The translations under genes were made by a program, and so were the position numbers. This document shows, piece by piece, positions 9,008 to 16,475 of a DNA stretch of 64,000 nt; positions within the stretch are counted from its first letter, which is position 1; every line of letters starts with the position of its first letter. Below the pieces are notes generated by a model. It did not search any database, had not been told where the DNA came from, and saw only the letters and a list, made by a program, of their open reading frames with translations. Source of the stretch: Ruminococcus sp. (GTDB taxonomy: Bacteria > Bacillota > Clostridia > Oscillospirales > Ruminococcaceae); NCBI GenBank assembly GCA_015066975.1, contig SVNI01000001.1, positions 152,225 through 216,224 on the forward strand, given 5' to 3'.

Positions 9008-9106
9008 AATTCTATAATTGGGGTGGAGTCTAATCTTTTGAAATTGTATCAGATGTCACGCTGTCCCCAAAGAAATCTAGAAGAGAAAGAAAAGAGGATT
9101 GTTTTT

Positions 9107-11302
9107 ATGAAAAATAGTCAGAAAATTGCTGCCGGTGTCCTCGCTGCCGTTGTTGTGACATCAGGTGCTGCCGCTCTGCCGGTGCTCCATGCAGAGAATA
9201 CATCTGTCAGCCTCACCGCTTCTGCGGCAAATGACGCTATCACAATCACAAACGGTACACAAGTGCCGGATACTGTAGCACAAGGAAACGGAGTCGGTGT
9301 ACAGGGTGTTGTTTCTTCCGAAGATTCCAATATCACTTCTGTGACTGTAGGTATCTACGATTCCAGCAGAAAACTGGTAACAGGCAAGAGCGCACTGCCA
9401 AAAGCAAAATCTTATGACATTTCCAAGCTTGACAGCTATGTTGCATTCAGCAAGCTTGCCCCCGGTTCTTATACTTACATGGTATTTGCAACCAACGGTA
9501 CAAATACAAACTATGTGCTGACAAACAAGAGCTTCACTGTGACAAGTGCATCCAGCACAGCAGAAACAACAACAGATACAATGAGCATTTCTAACGGCAC
9601 ATCCCTGCCAAGTGCTCTGAAGAAGGGCAAGTGCGTGACCGTCAAGGGTACAGTCACTTCTGCATCTTCCAATATTACATCTTTGACAGCCGGTATCTAT
9701 GACAGTAATAACAAGCTGGTTTCCGGCAAGACTGTTCAGCCGAATGCAAAGTCCTATGATGTCAATAAGCTTGATAATGATATTGCATTCAACAAGCTTG
9801 ATAACGGCACTTACACCTACAAAGTTATTGCAACTAACAGTGCCAACAAGGATTATGTCATTGTAACACAGAGCTTTGCAGTTTCCGTAGACGGCACAGC
9901 ACAGCCCGCATCCACAACTACAGAAGAAAAGCAGACTTCTGAAACCAATACCCAGACTGTATCCAACAGCACAGATACACTGACTATCACCAACGGCACA
10001 GCCGTTCCGGATAAACTGGCAAAGGGAAAGGCTGTTCTGGTAAAGGGTACAGTGACATCTGCATCTTCCAATATCGAATCTCTGACTGTAGGTATTTACG
10101 ATACCACTGGTAAGCTCGTGAGCGGAAAAACAGCTATTCCGAACGCAAAGACTTATGATGTATCTAAACTGGATAATTATATTGAATTTGACAAGCTGGC
10201 TGACGGTACTTATGCATACATGGTATTTGCAAGCAACAGCGTGAACAAAAATTATGTTATGGTGAATAAAGCATTTACAGTAGGCGAAGGCGGACAGGTA
10301 GCATCTGATGCTATCGCAATTGCAAACGGCACAACCGTGCCCACAACACTTGCAAAGGGTAAAGGCGTTGCAGTCAAGGGAACACTGGCATCTGCAAGCT
10401 CCAATATTACATCTGTAACCGTAGGCGTTTATGACAAGGACGGCAAGCAGGTGACAGGCAAAACCGCAGAACCAAATGCCAAGACTTACAACATCAACAA
10501 GCTGGACAGTGCTGTAGAATTCAACAAGCTTCCGGCAGGTACTTATAATTACAAAGTCATTGCAAGCAACGGCGCAAACAAGAACTATGAACTCGTAAAC
10601 CAGGCATTCACAGTATCTGACGGCACTGATGTGATGACAATCACAAACGGTACAACCATTCCGGATACGCTCAAAAAGGGTGCTTGCCTGACGGTAAAGG
10701 GCACAGTTACTTCTGCAACCTCCAATCTGACATCTGTTACAGTCGGTGTATATGACAGCAATAAGAAACTGGTAACCGGCAAGACCGCAGTACCAAACGC
10801 TAAGAGTTATGATGTTTCCAAGCTGGATAACTATGTAGAATTCAACAAGCTGACAGACGGCAATTATACTTACATGGTATTTGCAAGCAATGCAAATAAC
10901 AGTAACTATGTCATTGTGAATAAGAACTTCACAATCGGCAATGCAACATCTACAGTATCCACAACTGACGGCAGTCAGGGAACTACAAACAAGGGTGTAA
11001 CGCTCACAAACGGCACAAGTATTCCCGAAAGCATTTCCAAGGGGCAGGCAGTCACTGTAAAGGGTACAGTATCTTCCAACGATACTATCAAGGCAGTTAC
11101 AGTTGCTGTTTATGACTCCAATAACAAACTTGTAACCAGCAAGTCTGTTGCTCCGAATGCTAAGAGCTATGACCTGAAGAACGTGGATAAATATATCACA
11201 TTCAACAAGCTTGGCGCAGGCAAGTACACCTACAGAGTTGCTGTTACGACAACAGCAAACAAGGACGTTACTGCTGACAGACAGGTATTCAATGTAAAGT
11301 AA
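9107..11302 (+). CDS. Secreted protein with six tandem Ig-like repeats
   Basis: The 731 aa protein starts at the ATG at 9107 behind AAGAGGAT. It opens with a signal peptide (MKNSQKIAAGVLAAVVV..., probable cleavage after LHA), then six repeats of about 95-120 residues. Each repeat begins with a variant of D-x-(I/M/L)-x-I-x-NGT-x-(V/I/L)-P and continues through VTVGIYD, K(S/T)YD(I/V)xKLD and YTYMVFA-like blocks. Ser/Thr-rich linkers separate several repeats. There is no sortase motif, membrane anchor or enzyme domain. Similar beta-sandwich repeats occur in ruminococcal cell-wall amidases, so a surface or peptidoglycan-associated structural role is plausible. It is transcribed alone, between its own promoter and a strong terminator. 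Confidence 0.8.
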   Translation: MKNSQKIAAGVLAAVVVTSGAAALPVLHAENTSVSLTASAANDAITITNGTQVPDTVAQGNGVGVQGVVSSEDSNITSVTVGIYDSSRKLVTGKSALPKAKSYDISKLDSYVAFSKLAPGSYTYMVFATNGTNTNYVLTNKSFTVTSASSTAETTTDTMSISNGTSLPSALKKGKCVTVKGTVTSASSNITSLTAGIYDSNNKLVSGKTVQPNAKSYDVNKLDNDIAFNKLDNGTYTYKVIATNSANKDYVIVTQSFAVSVDGTAQPASTTTEEKQTSETNTQTVSNSTDTLTITNGTAVPDKLAKGKAVLVKGTVTSASSNIESLTVGIYDTTGKLVSGKTAIPNAKTYDVSKLDNYIEFDKLADGTYAYMVFASNSVNKNYVMVNKAFTVGEGGQVASDAIAIANGTTVPTTLAKGKGVAVKGTLASASSNITSVTVGVYDKDGKQVTGKTAEPNAKTYNINKLDSAVEFNKLPAGTYNYKVIASNGANKNYELVNQAFTVSDGTDVMTITNGTTIPDTLKKGACLTVKGTVTSATSNLTSVTVGVYDSNKKLVTGKTAVPNAKSYDVSKLDNYVEFNKLTDGNYTYMVFASNANNSNYVIVNKNFTIGNATSTVSTTDGSQGTTNKGVTLTNGTSIPESISKGQAVTVKGTVSSNDTIKAVTVAVYDSNNKLVTSKSVAPNAKSYDLKNVDKYITFNKLGAGKYTYRVAVTTTANKDVTADRQVFNVK
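9233..11299 (+). repeat. Six tandem coding repeats (about 0.3-0.36 kb each)
   Basis: The repeats open at AITITNGT, MSISNGTS, LTITNGTA, IAIANGTT, MTITNGTT and VTLTNGTS. The DNA is similar between copies (for example the blocks coding for PNAKxYD), so copy-number change by recombination is possible. They are diverged enough to be older than a recent expansion. Confidence 0.8.
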
Positions 11303-11321
11303 TCAGGATTTCCTGAACAGT

Positions 11322-11356
11322 AAAAAACGGCTGTATGAAAATACAGCCGTTTTTTA
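11322..11356 (+). terminator. Terminator of the repeat protein
   Basis: Perfect hairpin AAAAACGGCTGTAT / ATACAGCCGTTTTT with a GAAA loop and a T-run; strong in the plus direction. Confidence 0.92.
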
Positions 11357-11365
11357 TGCAATCAG

Positions 11366-11399
11366 AAAAGACTCACCGCTGAACTGTCAGCGGTGAGTC
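11366..11399 (-). terminator. Terminator of the glucokinase gene
   Basis: Minus-strand hairpin GACTCACCGCTGA/TCAGCGGTGAGTC with a 4-nt loop followed by TTTT. It closes the minus-strand metY-glcK unit. Confidence 0.85.
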
Positions 11400-11418
11400 T
11401 GATTTATCATAAGAAAAA

Positions 11419-12378
11419 TTATTTCTTAGCCGCGCCGAGGAAAGCTGCACCGATAAGGCCGGCATCATTCCCAAGTTCAGCAATGACAATTTTCGTATTT
11501 TTCGGAGAATTTCTGGTGTAGACTTCCTTTTCAACAAGTGCTTTCATCGGGAGAAGAAGCGGGTCACCTTCGTTGCAGACACCACCACCGATACAAAGCA
11601 CATCCGGCTGGAAAATATTAATAGTATTCGTGATACCTGCGGCAAGATATTTGATATAATCATCAACAACTTCCTTACCAGCCTTATCACCCTGACGCAT
11701 AGCATCAAAAGCAGTTCTTGCAGAAACTTTTCCGTTTCGTTCAGCAGTGATGGTATGCAAAGCCGAATCCGGGCACTGTTCCATTTTTTCTTTTGTCATG
11801 CGGATTAAGCCCGTTGCAGAGGAATAAGCTTCAAAACAGCCTTTTCTTCCGCAGGAGCAGGGCGCACCATCCACCTGAATGACTGTGTGTCCGATTTCTG
11901 CACCGCCGAAATTCGAGCCGGCATAAATCTGCCCGTCGATAATGATGCCGCCGCCAACACCTGTACCAAGTGTGATGCAGACAGCATTTTTCGAGCCTTT
12001 GGCTGCACCTGCAACATATTCGCCGTAAGCGGCAGCATTCGCATCATTTTCAACAAAGACAGGTTTATCAATATGCTTTCTGATATATTCAGCAAGAGGT
12101 GTATTGACAAAACCAAGATTATTGGAAAATTCAACAATGCCTGTCTGACTGTTGGCAAGTCCGGGAGTGCCTACGCCAACCCATTCGATTTGTTCGAGAG
12201 TCAGGCCTGCATCTTTTACAGCCTTGAGTGCCATAGCAGCCATATCATCAGCGATTTCCTGCGCAGGTCTGGGACGGTTGGTTTTTGTGCTTGCCTTAGT
12301 CAGAATCTGATAGTTTTCATCTACAACAGCAGCCACAATATTCGTACCGCCAAGGTCAATGCCGATATAATATTTCAT
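11419..12378 (-). CDS. glcK: ROK-family glucokinase
   Basis: Cytoplasmic sugar kinase that phosphorylates glucose to glucose-6-phosphate with ATP. At 319 aa it matches ROK kinases without a DNA-binding domain. The N-terminal phosphate-binding DLGGTN and the ENDANAAAYGEY segment with the catalytic aspartate are visible. The ROK zinc-type signature GHTVIQ...CSCGRKGCFEAY is intact. It sits 26 bp downstream of metY on the same strand and ends at its own terminator. Some ROK kinases prefer other hexoses or N-acetylated sugars; glucose is the likeliest substrate in this group. Confidence 0.88.
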   Translation of the reverse strand: MKYYIGIDLGGTNIVAAVVDENYQILTKASTKTNRPRPAQEIADDMAAMALKAVKDAGLTLEQIEWVGVGTPGLANSQTGIVEFSNNLGFVNTPLAEYIRKHIDKPVFVENDANAAAYGEYVAGAAKGSKNAVCITLGTGVGGGIIIDGQIYAGSNFGGAEIGHTVIQVDGAPCSCGRKGCFEAYSSATGLIRMTKEKMEQCPDSALHTITAERNGKVSARTAFDAMRQGDKAGKEVVDDYIKYLAAGITNTINIFQPDVLCIGGGVCNEGDPLLLPMKALVEKEVYTRNSPKNTKIVIAELGNDAGLIGAAFLGAAKK

Positions 12379-12404
12379 GATAAATAAACCTCCGTTCGGG
12401 ATAA

Positions 12405-13667
12405 TTAAGAATTAGCAAAAGCCTGTTTGATATCATCAAGAATATCGTCAACATTTTCAAGGCCGACCGAGAAACGGATAAGCCCTGCGTTAATACCTGC
12501 TGCAACAAGCTGTTCATCTGTGAGCTGACGGTGTGTCATGCTTGCCGGATGCAGTACACAGGTGCGAATATCAGCAACATGTACTTCACGGGAAGCAAGT
12601 TTCAAAGCATCCATGAATCTGGTAGCACGCTCACGGCCTCCCTTGATAACAAAGGAAATAACACCGCTTGTGCCATTAGGAAGATATTTTTTAGCTCTTT
12701 CATAATACTTGTCACCTTCTAAGCCCGGATAGCTGACAGATTCAACATTTTCGCTATTCTTAAGAAATTCTGCAACTGTGAGTGCATTCTTGCAGTATCT
12801 TTCCATGCGGACAGCAAGCGTTTCCAGACCCAGATTCAGCAGAAAAGCAGAATTTGCAGCCGGATAACAGCCAAAGTCACGCATGAGCTGCATTCTTGCC
12901 TTGATGATATAGGCAATATTGCCGAATGTTTCAGAATACACAACACCATGATAGCTTTCATCAGGTTCTGTGAATTCAGGGAACTTGCCGTTAGTCCAGT
13001 CAAATTTGCCGGAATCGACAATCACACCGCCCCCCTGAAGTGCATGTCCATCCATATATTTTGTAGTGGAATGAATGACAATATCAGCACCGAATTCAAT
13101 CGGACGGCAAAGAATAGGCGTCGGGAAAGTATTATCAACAATTAACGGAATCTTATTCTTATGCGCAAAATTTGCAAAACGTTCAATATCAAAAACATTT
13201 AAAGCCGGATTGGCAAGCGTTTCGCCAAATACTAATTTTGTATTCGGTTCAAGCGCATTCTGTAATTCTTCATCAGTCGCTTCCGGGTCAACAAAAATAC
13301 ACTTGATGCCGAGTTTCTTAAGAGAAACTGCAAATAAATTGATAGTCCCACCATAAAGAGAGCTGACTGCTAAGATGCTGTCTCCAGCATTGCACAGATT
13401 AAGAACAGAAAGCAGAGAAGCAGCCTGTCCGCTGGTAGTACACATTGCAGCAGCACCGCCTTCAAGGGCAGCAATTTTCTTTTCGACAGCATCCACAGTA
13501 GGATTTGCAAACCGGGAATACATATATTCCGTCGGCATATCGAACAAATCAGCGATATGCTGAGTAGAATCAAATACATAAGTTGTGCTCTGCACAATCG
13601 GGAGCGCACCGGGGTCGCCGTTTTTGCGTTCATAGCCTTCGTGGAGGCATTGTGTTTCAATCTTCAT
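12405..13667 (-). CDS. metY: O-acetylhomoserine sulfhydrylase (PLP-dependent)
   Basis: Cys/Met-metabolism PLP enzyme that joins sulfide, or methanethiol, to O-acetylhomoserine, making homocysteine for methionine. The 420 aa length fits the OAH sulfhydrylase branch, which is longer than cystathionine synthases. Visible features are SRFANPTVDAVEKKIAALEG, the VDNTFPTP segment and the PLP lysine in HSTTKYMDGH (Lys203). The C-terminal VHVADIRTCVLHPASMTHRQ block is typical of MetY. Promoter and start are clear (AAAGGACTG ribosome site). I saw no SAM riboswitch or T-box in front of it. It gives the cell direct sulfide assimilation. Confidence 0.92.
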   Translation of the reverse strand: MKIETQCLHEGYERKNGDPGALPIVQSTTYVFDSTQHIADLFDMPTEYMYSRFANPTVDAVEKKIAALEGGAAAMCTTSGQAASLLSVLNLCNAGDSILAVSSLYGGTINLFAVSLKKLGIKCIFVDPEATDEELQNALEPNTKLVFGETLANPALNVFDIERFANFAHKNKIPLIVDNTFPTPILCRPIEFGADIVIHSTTKYMDGHALQGGGVIVDSGKFDWTNGKFPEFTEPDESYHGVVYSETFGNIAYIIKARMQLMRDFGCYPAANSAFLLNLGLETLAVRMERYCKNALTVAEFLKNSENVESVSYPGLEGDKYYERAKKYLPNGTSGVISFVIKGGRERATRFMDALKLASREVHVADIRTCVLHPASMTHRQLTDEQLVAAGINAGLIRFSVGLENVDDILDDIKQAFANS

Positions 13668-13703
13668 GAGAAACAGTCCTTTCTGGAAATAATTGATAAA
13701 TCT

Positions 13704-13732
13704 ATTATAGCATATTTTAAAAATAAATGCAA
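13704..13732 (-). promoter_or_regulatory. Promoter of metY
   Basis: Minus strand -35 TTGCAT (13732-13727), 17-bp spacer, -10 TATAAT (13709-13704). The leader is only about 35 nt, too short for a riboswitch. Confidence 0.78.
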
Positions 13733-14020
13733 GTATTCCATAAGGAACATTGAAAATTTTCTTACACTTCTTTCAGAAAATTGGAAGATACCCGCATCAC
13801 AAATTTCCTCTTTTGTTCCAATAAATGATACATCAGCTGCAAGGAGGGAAAGCCTCTGTCAGCCACTCTCTGTTCTGTAAAATATCAGCTTCACATACCG
13901 TAGATTTCGTTTTTCTATATGGATTTTCCTTGTAACAATTCGTCCAACAATCATTGCTTTTTGAGTTGCACAGGTGCAGTTTCAGGGGTAATTTTCGCAC
14001 TTGCAACTGCCCTGAAAATG
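13733..14020. other. Unexplained intergenic stretch between metY promoter and tRNA-Pro
   Basis: No supported gene. It contains an imperfect 13-bp inverted repeat (TGCAGTTTCAGGG near 13975 against CCCTGAAAATGCA near 14010) with a 22-nt loop. On the minus strand one frame from an ATG near 13955 is open except for a single stop and has no recognisable product. It may be decayed coding sequence or a small structured RNA. Confidence 0.4.
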
Positions 14021-14063
14021 CAAAAAAGAAACCGTATATAGGCTTTTTCAGCTATATACGGTC
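14021..14063 (-). terminator. Terminator of tRNA-Pro
   Basis: Minus-strand perfect hairpin ACCGTATATAG/CTATATACGGT followed by TTCTTTTTT, 11 nt beyond the tRNA 3' end. Confidence 0.85.
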
Positions 14064-14073
14064 TTTTGTGATA

Positions 14074-14150
14074 TGGTCGAGGTGACAGGATTCGAACCTG
14101 CGGCCCCTACGTCCCGAACGTAGTGCTCTACCAAACTGAGCCACACCTCG
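14074..14150 (-). tRNA. tRNA-Pro (anticodon CGG)
   Basis: 77 nt including an encoded CCA. The acceptor stem CGAGGTG pairs with CACCTCG. The anticodon stem CTACG/CGTAG encloses loop TTCGGGA, giving anticodon CGG. The T-loop GGTTCGAATCC is standard. It reads proline codon CCG. It has its own promoter and terminator. Confidence 0.96.
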
Positions 14151-14177
14151 ATGATGTTTCTCAACTCAACAGATACT

Positions 14178-14206
14178 ATTATAGCATAAAACTTCTGATT
14201 TGTAAA
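14178..14206 (-). promoter_or_regulatory. Promoter of tRNA-Pro
   Basis: Minus strand -35 TTTACA (14206-14201), 17-bp spacer, -10 TATAAT (14183-14178). Confidence 0.72.
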
Positions 14207-14250
14207 GAGGTAAAATGCATAAATTTCAAAAAACTTTTTTTGCGTTTTTG

Positions 14251-14279
14251 TTGACTTTCTTCATAAAATGTGATATAAT
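14251..14279 (+). promoter_or_regulatory. Promoter of citrate synthase
   Basis: -35 TTGACT (14251-14256), 17-bp spacer, -10 TATAAT (14274-14279). An AAAGAAAGGAACTGAGT ribosome region precedes the ATG at 14339. Confidence 0.8.
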
Positions 14280-14338
14280 TAAATTTATATATTCAAAAAA
14301 TAAAATATATCACACATGAAAGAAAGGAACTGAGTATT

Positions 14339-15703
14339 ATGGCGCGTTATGATTATGCACAGGCCGCTTGTCCGCTGATTGACAAGCTCGCAGAAGCCTG
14401 CAAACAGGAATTCCCTATCAATCCGGAACTGTATACAAAATATGATGTCAAAAGAGGACTGAGAGACCTGAACGGAAAAGGCGTTCTTGCAGGTCTGACT
14501 AATATTGGTAATGTGGTAGCTTCCAAAATGGTTGATGGTGTCAGCGTACCATGCGACGGAAAACTGTATTACAGAGGAATCGACGTAGAAGATTTGGTCG
14601 CCGGATTTATTGCAGATGACCGGCTCGGTTTTGAAGAAACAACATATCTGTTATTATTCGGACAGCTTCCCGATAAGAAACAGCTTGCTGATTTTACGGA
14701 ACTGCTCGCAGAAATGCGGAATCTTCCGGCGATTTTCACCAGAGATGTGATTATGAAAGCCCCCAGCGACAATATGATGAATACACTTGCAAAATGCGTT
14801 CTGGCATTGTATTCTTATGACAGTGCGGCAAATGATATTTCAATTCCGAATGTACTCAGGCAGTGCCTGTCGCTGATTAGCCTGTTTCCGCTGATTTCGG
14901 TTTATGGATATCAGGCATATCATTTCAAGGCAGGCCAGAGCCTGATTATCCGTCAGCCAGACAAGAAACTTTCACTTGCGGAGAATATTTTATATATGCT
15001 TCGTGAAGATGGAAAATTTACACCTCTGGAAGCCAAACTGCTGGATATGGCATTAGTGCTCCATGCAGAACACGGCGGCGGTAATAATTCGACATTTACG
15101 GTGCATGTAGTCTCTTCTTCCGGAACGGATACCTATTCGGCAATTGCAGCGGCACTCGGTTCGCTGAAAGGGCCTAAGCACGGCGGTGCGAATATCAAAG
15201 TTTGTCAGATGTTCGACGACCTGATGCAGCATGTCACTGACTGGGAAGATGAAGAAGCACTGGAAACCTATCTGCGTTCGCTTCTGCATAAGGAAGGCTT
15301 TGACCATTCCGGCCTGATTTACGGCATGGGTCATGCGGTATATTCCATGTCTGACCCCCGTGCAAGAGTTTTCAAGGGATTTGTCCAGAAATTATCCGTT
15401 GAAAAGAACCGCGAAAAAGAATATGAGTTATATGCAAGAGTCGAAAGACTTGCTTCGGAAGTGATTGCTTCAGAAAGAAAGATTTACAAGGGGGTCTGCG
15501 CTAATGTGGACTTTTACAGCGGATTTGTTTACAGAATGCTCGGACTGCCGGAAGAATTATTCACACCGATTTTTGCTATTGCCAGAATTTCCGGCTGGTC
15601 TGCACACAGAATCGAAGAACTGATTAATTCCAATAAAATTATCCGTCCGGCTTATAAGGCCATTGTTGACCCCAGACCTTATACTCCTTTAGCAGAACGC
15701 TGA
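14339..15703 (+). CDS. gltA: Citrate synthase
   Basis: Condenses acetyl-CoA and oxaloacetate to citrate, feeding 2-oxoglutarate and glutamate synthesis in an anaerobe with an incomplete TCA cycle. The 454 aa form has an N-terminal extension of about 45 residues. Catalytic elements are present: LHAEHGGGNNS (His242/His245), GPKHGGAN (His281), GMGHAVYSMSDPRA (His332) and NVDFYSG (catalytic Asp391). No aconitase or isocitrate dehydrogenase gene lies nearby in the window. It is monocistronic, with its own promoter. I saw no clear terminator before the next gene. Confidence 0.94.
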   Translation: MARYDYAQAACPLIDKLAEACKQEFPINPELYTKYDVKRGLRDLNGKGVLAGLTNIGNVVASKMVDGVSVPCDGKLYYRGIDVEDLVAGFIADDRLGFEETTYLLLFGQLPDKKQLADFTELLAEMRNLPAIFTRDVIMKAPSDNMMNTLAKCVLALYSYDSAANDISIPNVLRQCLSLISLFPLISVYGYQAYHFKAGQSLIIRQPDKKLSLAENILYMLREDGKFTPLEAKLLDMALVLHAEHGGGNNSTFTVHVVSSSGTDTYSAIAAALGSLKGPKHGGANIKVCQMFDDLMQHVTDWEDEEALETYLRSLLHKEGFDHSGLIYGMGHAVYSMSDPRARVFKGFVQKLSVEKNREKEYELYARVERLASEVIASERKIYKGVCANVDFYSGFVYRMLGLPEELFTPIFAIARISGWSAHRIEELINSNKIIRPAYKAIVDPRPYTPLAER

Positions 15704-15720
15704 TTTTTCCGGAACAGCTC

Positions 15721-15749
15721 TTGCAATTTGCCTAGAAATATGTTATACT
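15721..15749 (+). promoter_or_regulatory. Promoter of the zinc-ribbon/GGDEF pair
   Basis: -35 TTGCAA (15721-15726), 17-bp spacer, -10 TATACT (15744-15749), about 40 nt upstream of the ATG at 15789. Confidence 0.72.
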
Positions 15750-15788
15750 GAAAACAGATAAATTTTACTTTTCAGGAGGTTTTTTATT

Positions 15789-16469
15789 ATGGGATTTTTA
15801 GATAAATTAGGTGCAAATCTTACAAACGAAAGCAGAAAGCTTTCCCAGAAAGTAAAGAATTCCACAGATGCCAGCAAGCTGATGAGCGAAATTACCGCAG
15901 AAAATAAAAATATTCAGGAAAATCTGACGGCTATCGGCAAGCTGTATTATGATGTGTACAGAGAAGAACCGGAAGAAGCATTCAGAGAAATGGTGGATGC
16001 TATCACCAAATCAGAGCAGAGAATTACAGAATTGCAGGAGTCTATTAGAATTATCCGCGCCAGAGAACCGGAACTTGTTCCAGTGCCGGAAGATGTGCCT
16101 GCACCTGCCAGAATTACAGCACAGGCCAAACCTTCTGCCATGGTCTGCATGGGATGCGGAAATACTTACCCCGGCGGAACGGCCTTCTGTTCTGTCTGCG
16201 GTCAGAAGTTAGTGCCACAGTATCAGGATGCGGCCGCTGCGGCTGCTGCCCCTGCACAGACTGCTGCTGATGTACAGGTACAGCCGGAAGAACCTATCAC
16301 AGAAGAAGAAAAAGCACAGGTCGTGGATGCCGAAATTGTAGATAGTCCTGCACAGGAAACAGAAGCAGAAAATATTCCGGATGATGCAACAAAATTCTGC
16401 CCGTACTGCGGAAAGAAGATTGAAACTCCCGGTCAGCAGTTCTGCGAAAACTGCGGTCATGCAGTCTGA
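15789..16469 (+). CDS. Coiled-coil protein with two zinc ribbons
   Basis: The 226 aa protein has a helical, probably coiled-coil N-terminal part (about 1-95, LGANLTNESRKLSQKVKNST through ITELQESIRIIRA). A first zinc ribbon follows (CMGCG...CSVCG, about 118-137), then an Ala/Glu-rich linker, and a second zinc ribbon at the C-terminus (CPYCG...CENCG, about 200-221). It has no signal peptide or membrane segment and is probably cytosolic. A strong AGGAGG ribosome site lies upstream. The GGDEF sensor starts only a few nt downstream, so the two are likely co-translated. Function unknown; the architecture suggests a scaffold. Confidence 0.75.
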   Translation: MGFLDKLGANLTNESRKLSQKVKNSTDASKLMSEITAENKNIQENLTAIGKLYYDVYREEPEEAFREMVDAITKSEQRITELQESIRIIRAREPELVPVPEDVPAPARITAQAKPSAMVCMGCGNTYPGGTAFCSVCGQKLVPQYQDAAAAAAAPAQTAADVQVQPEEPITEEEKAQVVDAEIVDSPAQETEAENIPDDATKFCPYCGKKIETPGQQFCENCGHAV

Positions 16470-16475
16470 ACCGTG

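Larger units (their letters stand above)
8769..9106. other. Divergent intergenic region, 338 bp
   Basis: It holds two back-to-back promoters: minus at 8809-8837 for the frameshifted gene and plus at 8979-9007 for the repeat protein. A longer in-frame GTG at 9023 exists, but it lies about 15 nt after the -10 box and lacks a ribosome site, so I treat 9023-9106 as 5' untranslated. No further structure is evident. Confidence 0.6.

Noticed and set aside
9023..9106. GTG start for the secreted repeat protein
   Set aside because: It would put 28 charged residues in front of the signal peptide, and it lacks a ribosome site. ATG at 9107 has one and starts exactly at the signal peptide.
9233..11299. 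Regular repeats as a possible CRISPR array
   Set aside because: Units are 0.3 kb, coding, diverged and in frame; no short palindromic repeats or spacers, and no cas genes.
13668..13760. SAM riboswitch or T-box upstream of metY
   Set aside because: The leader from the predicted start is about 35 nt. No S-box core or T-box specifier/antiterminator sequence is seen in the minus strand up to the tRNA.
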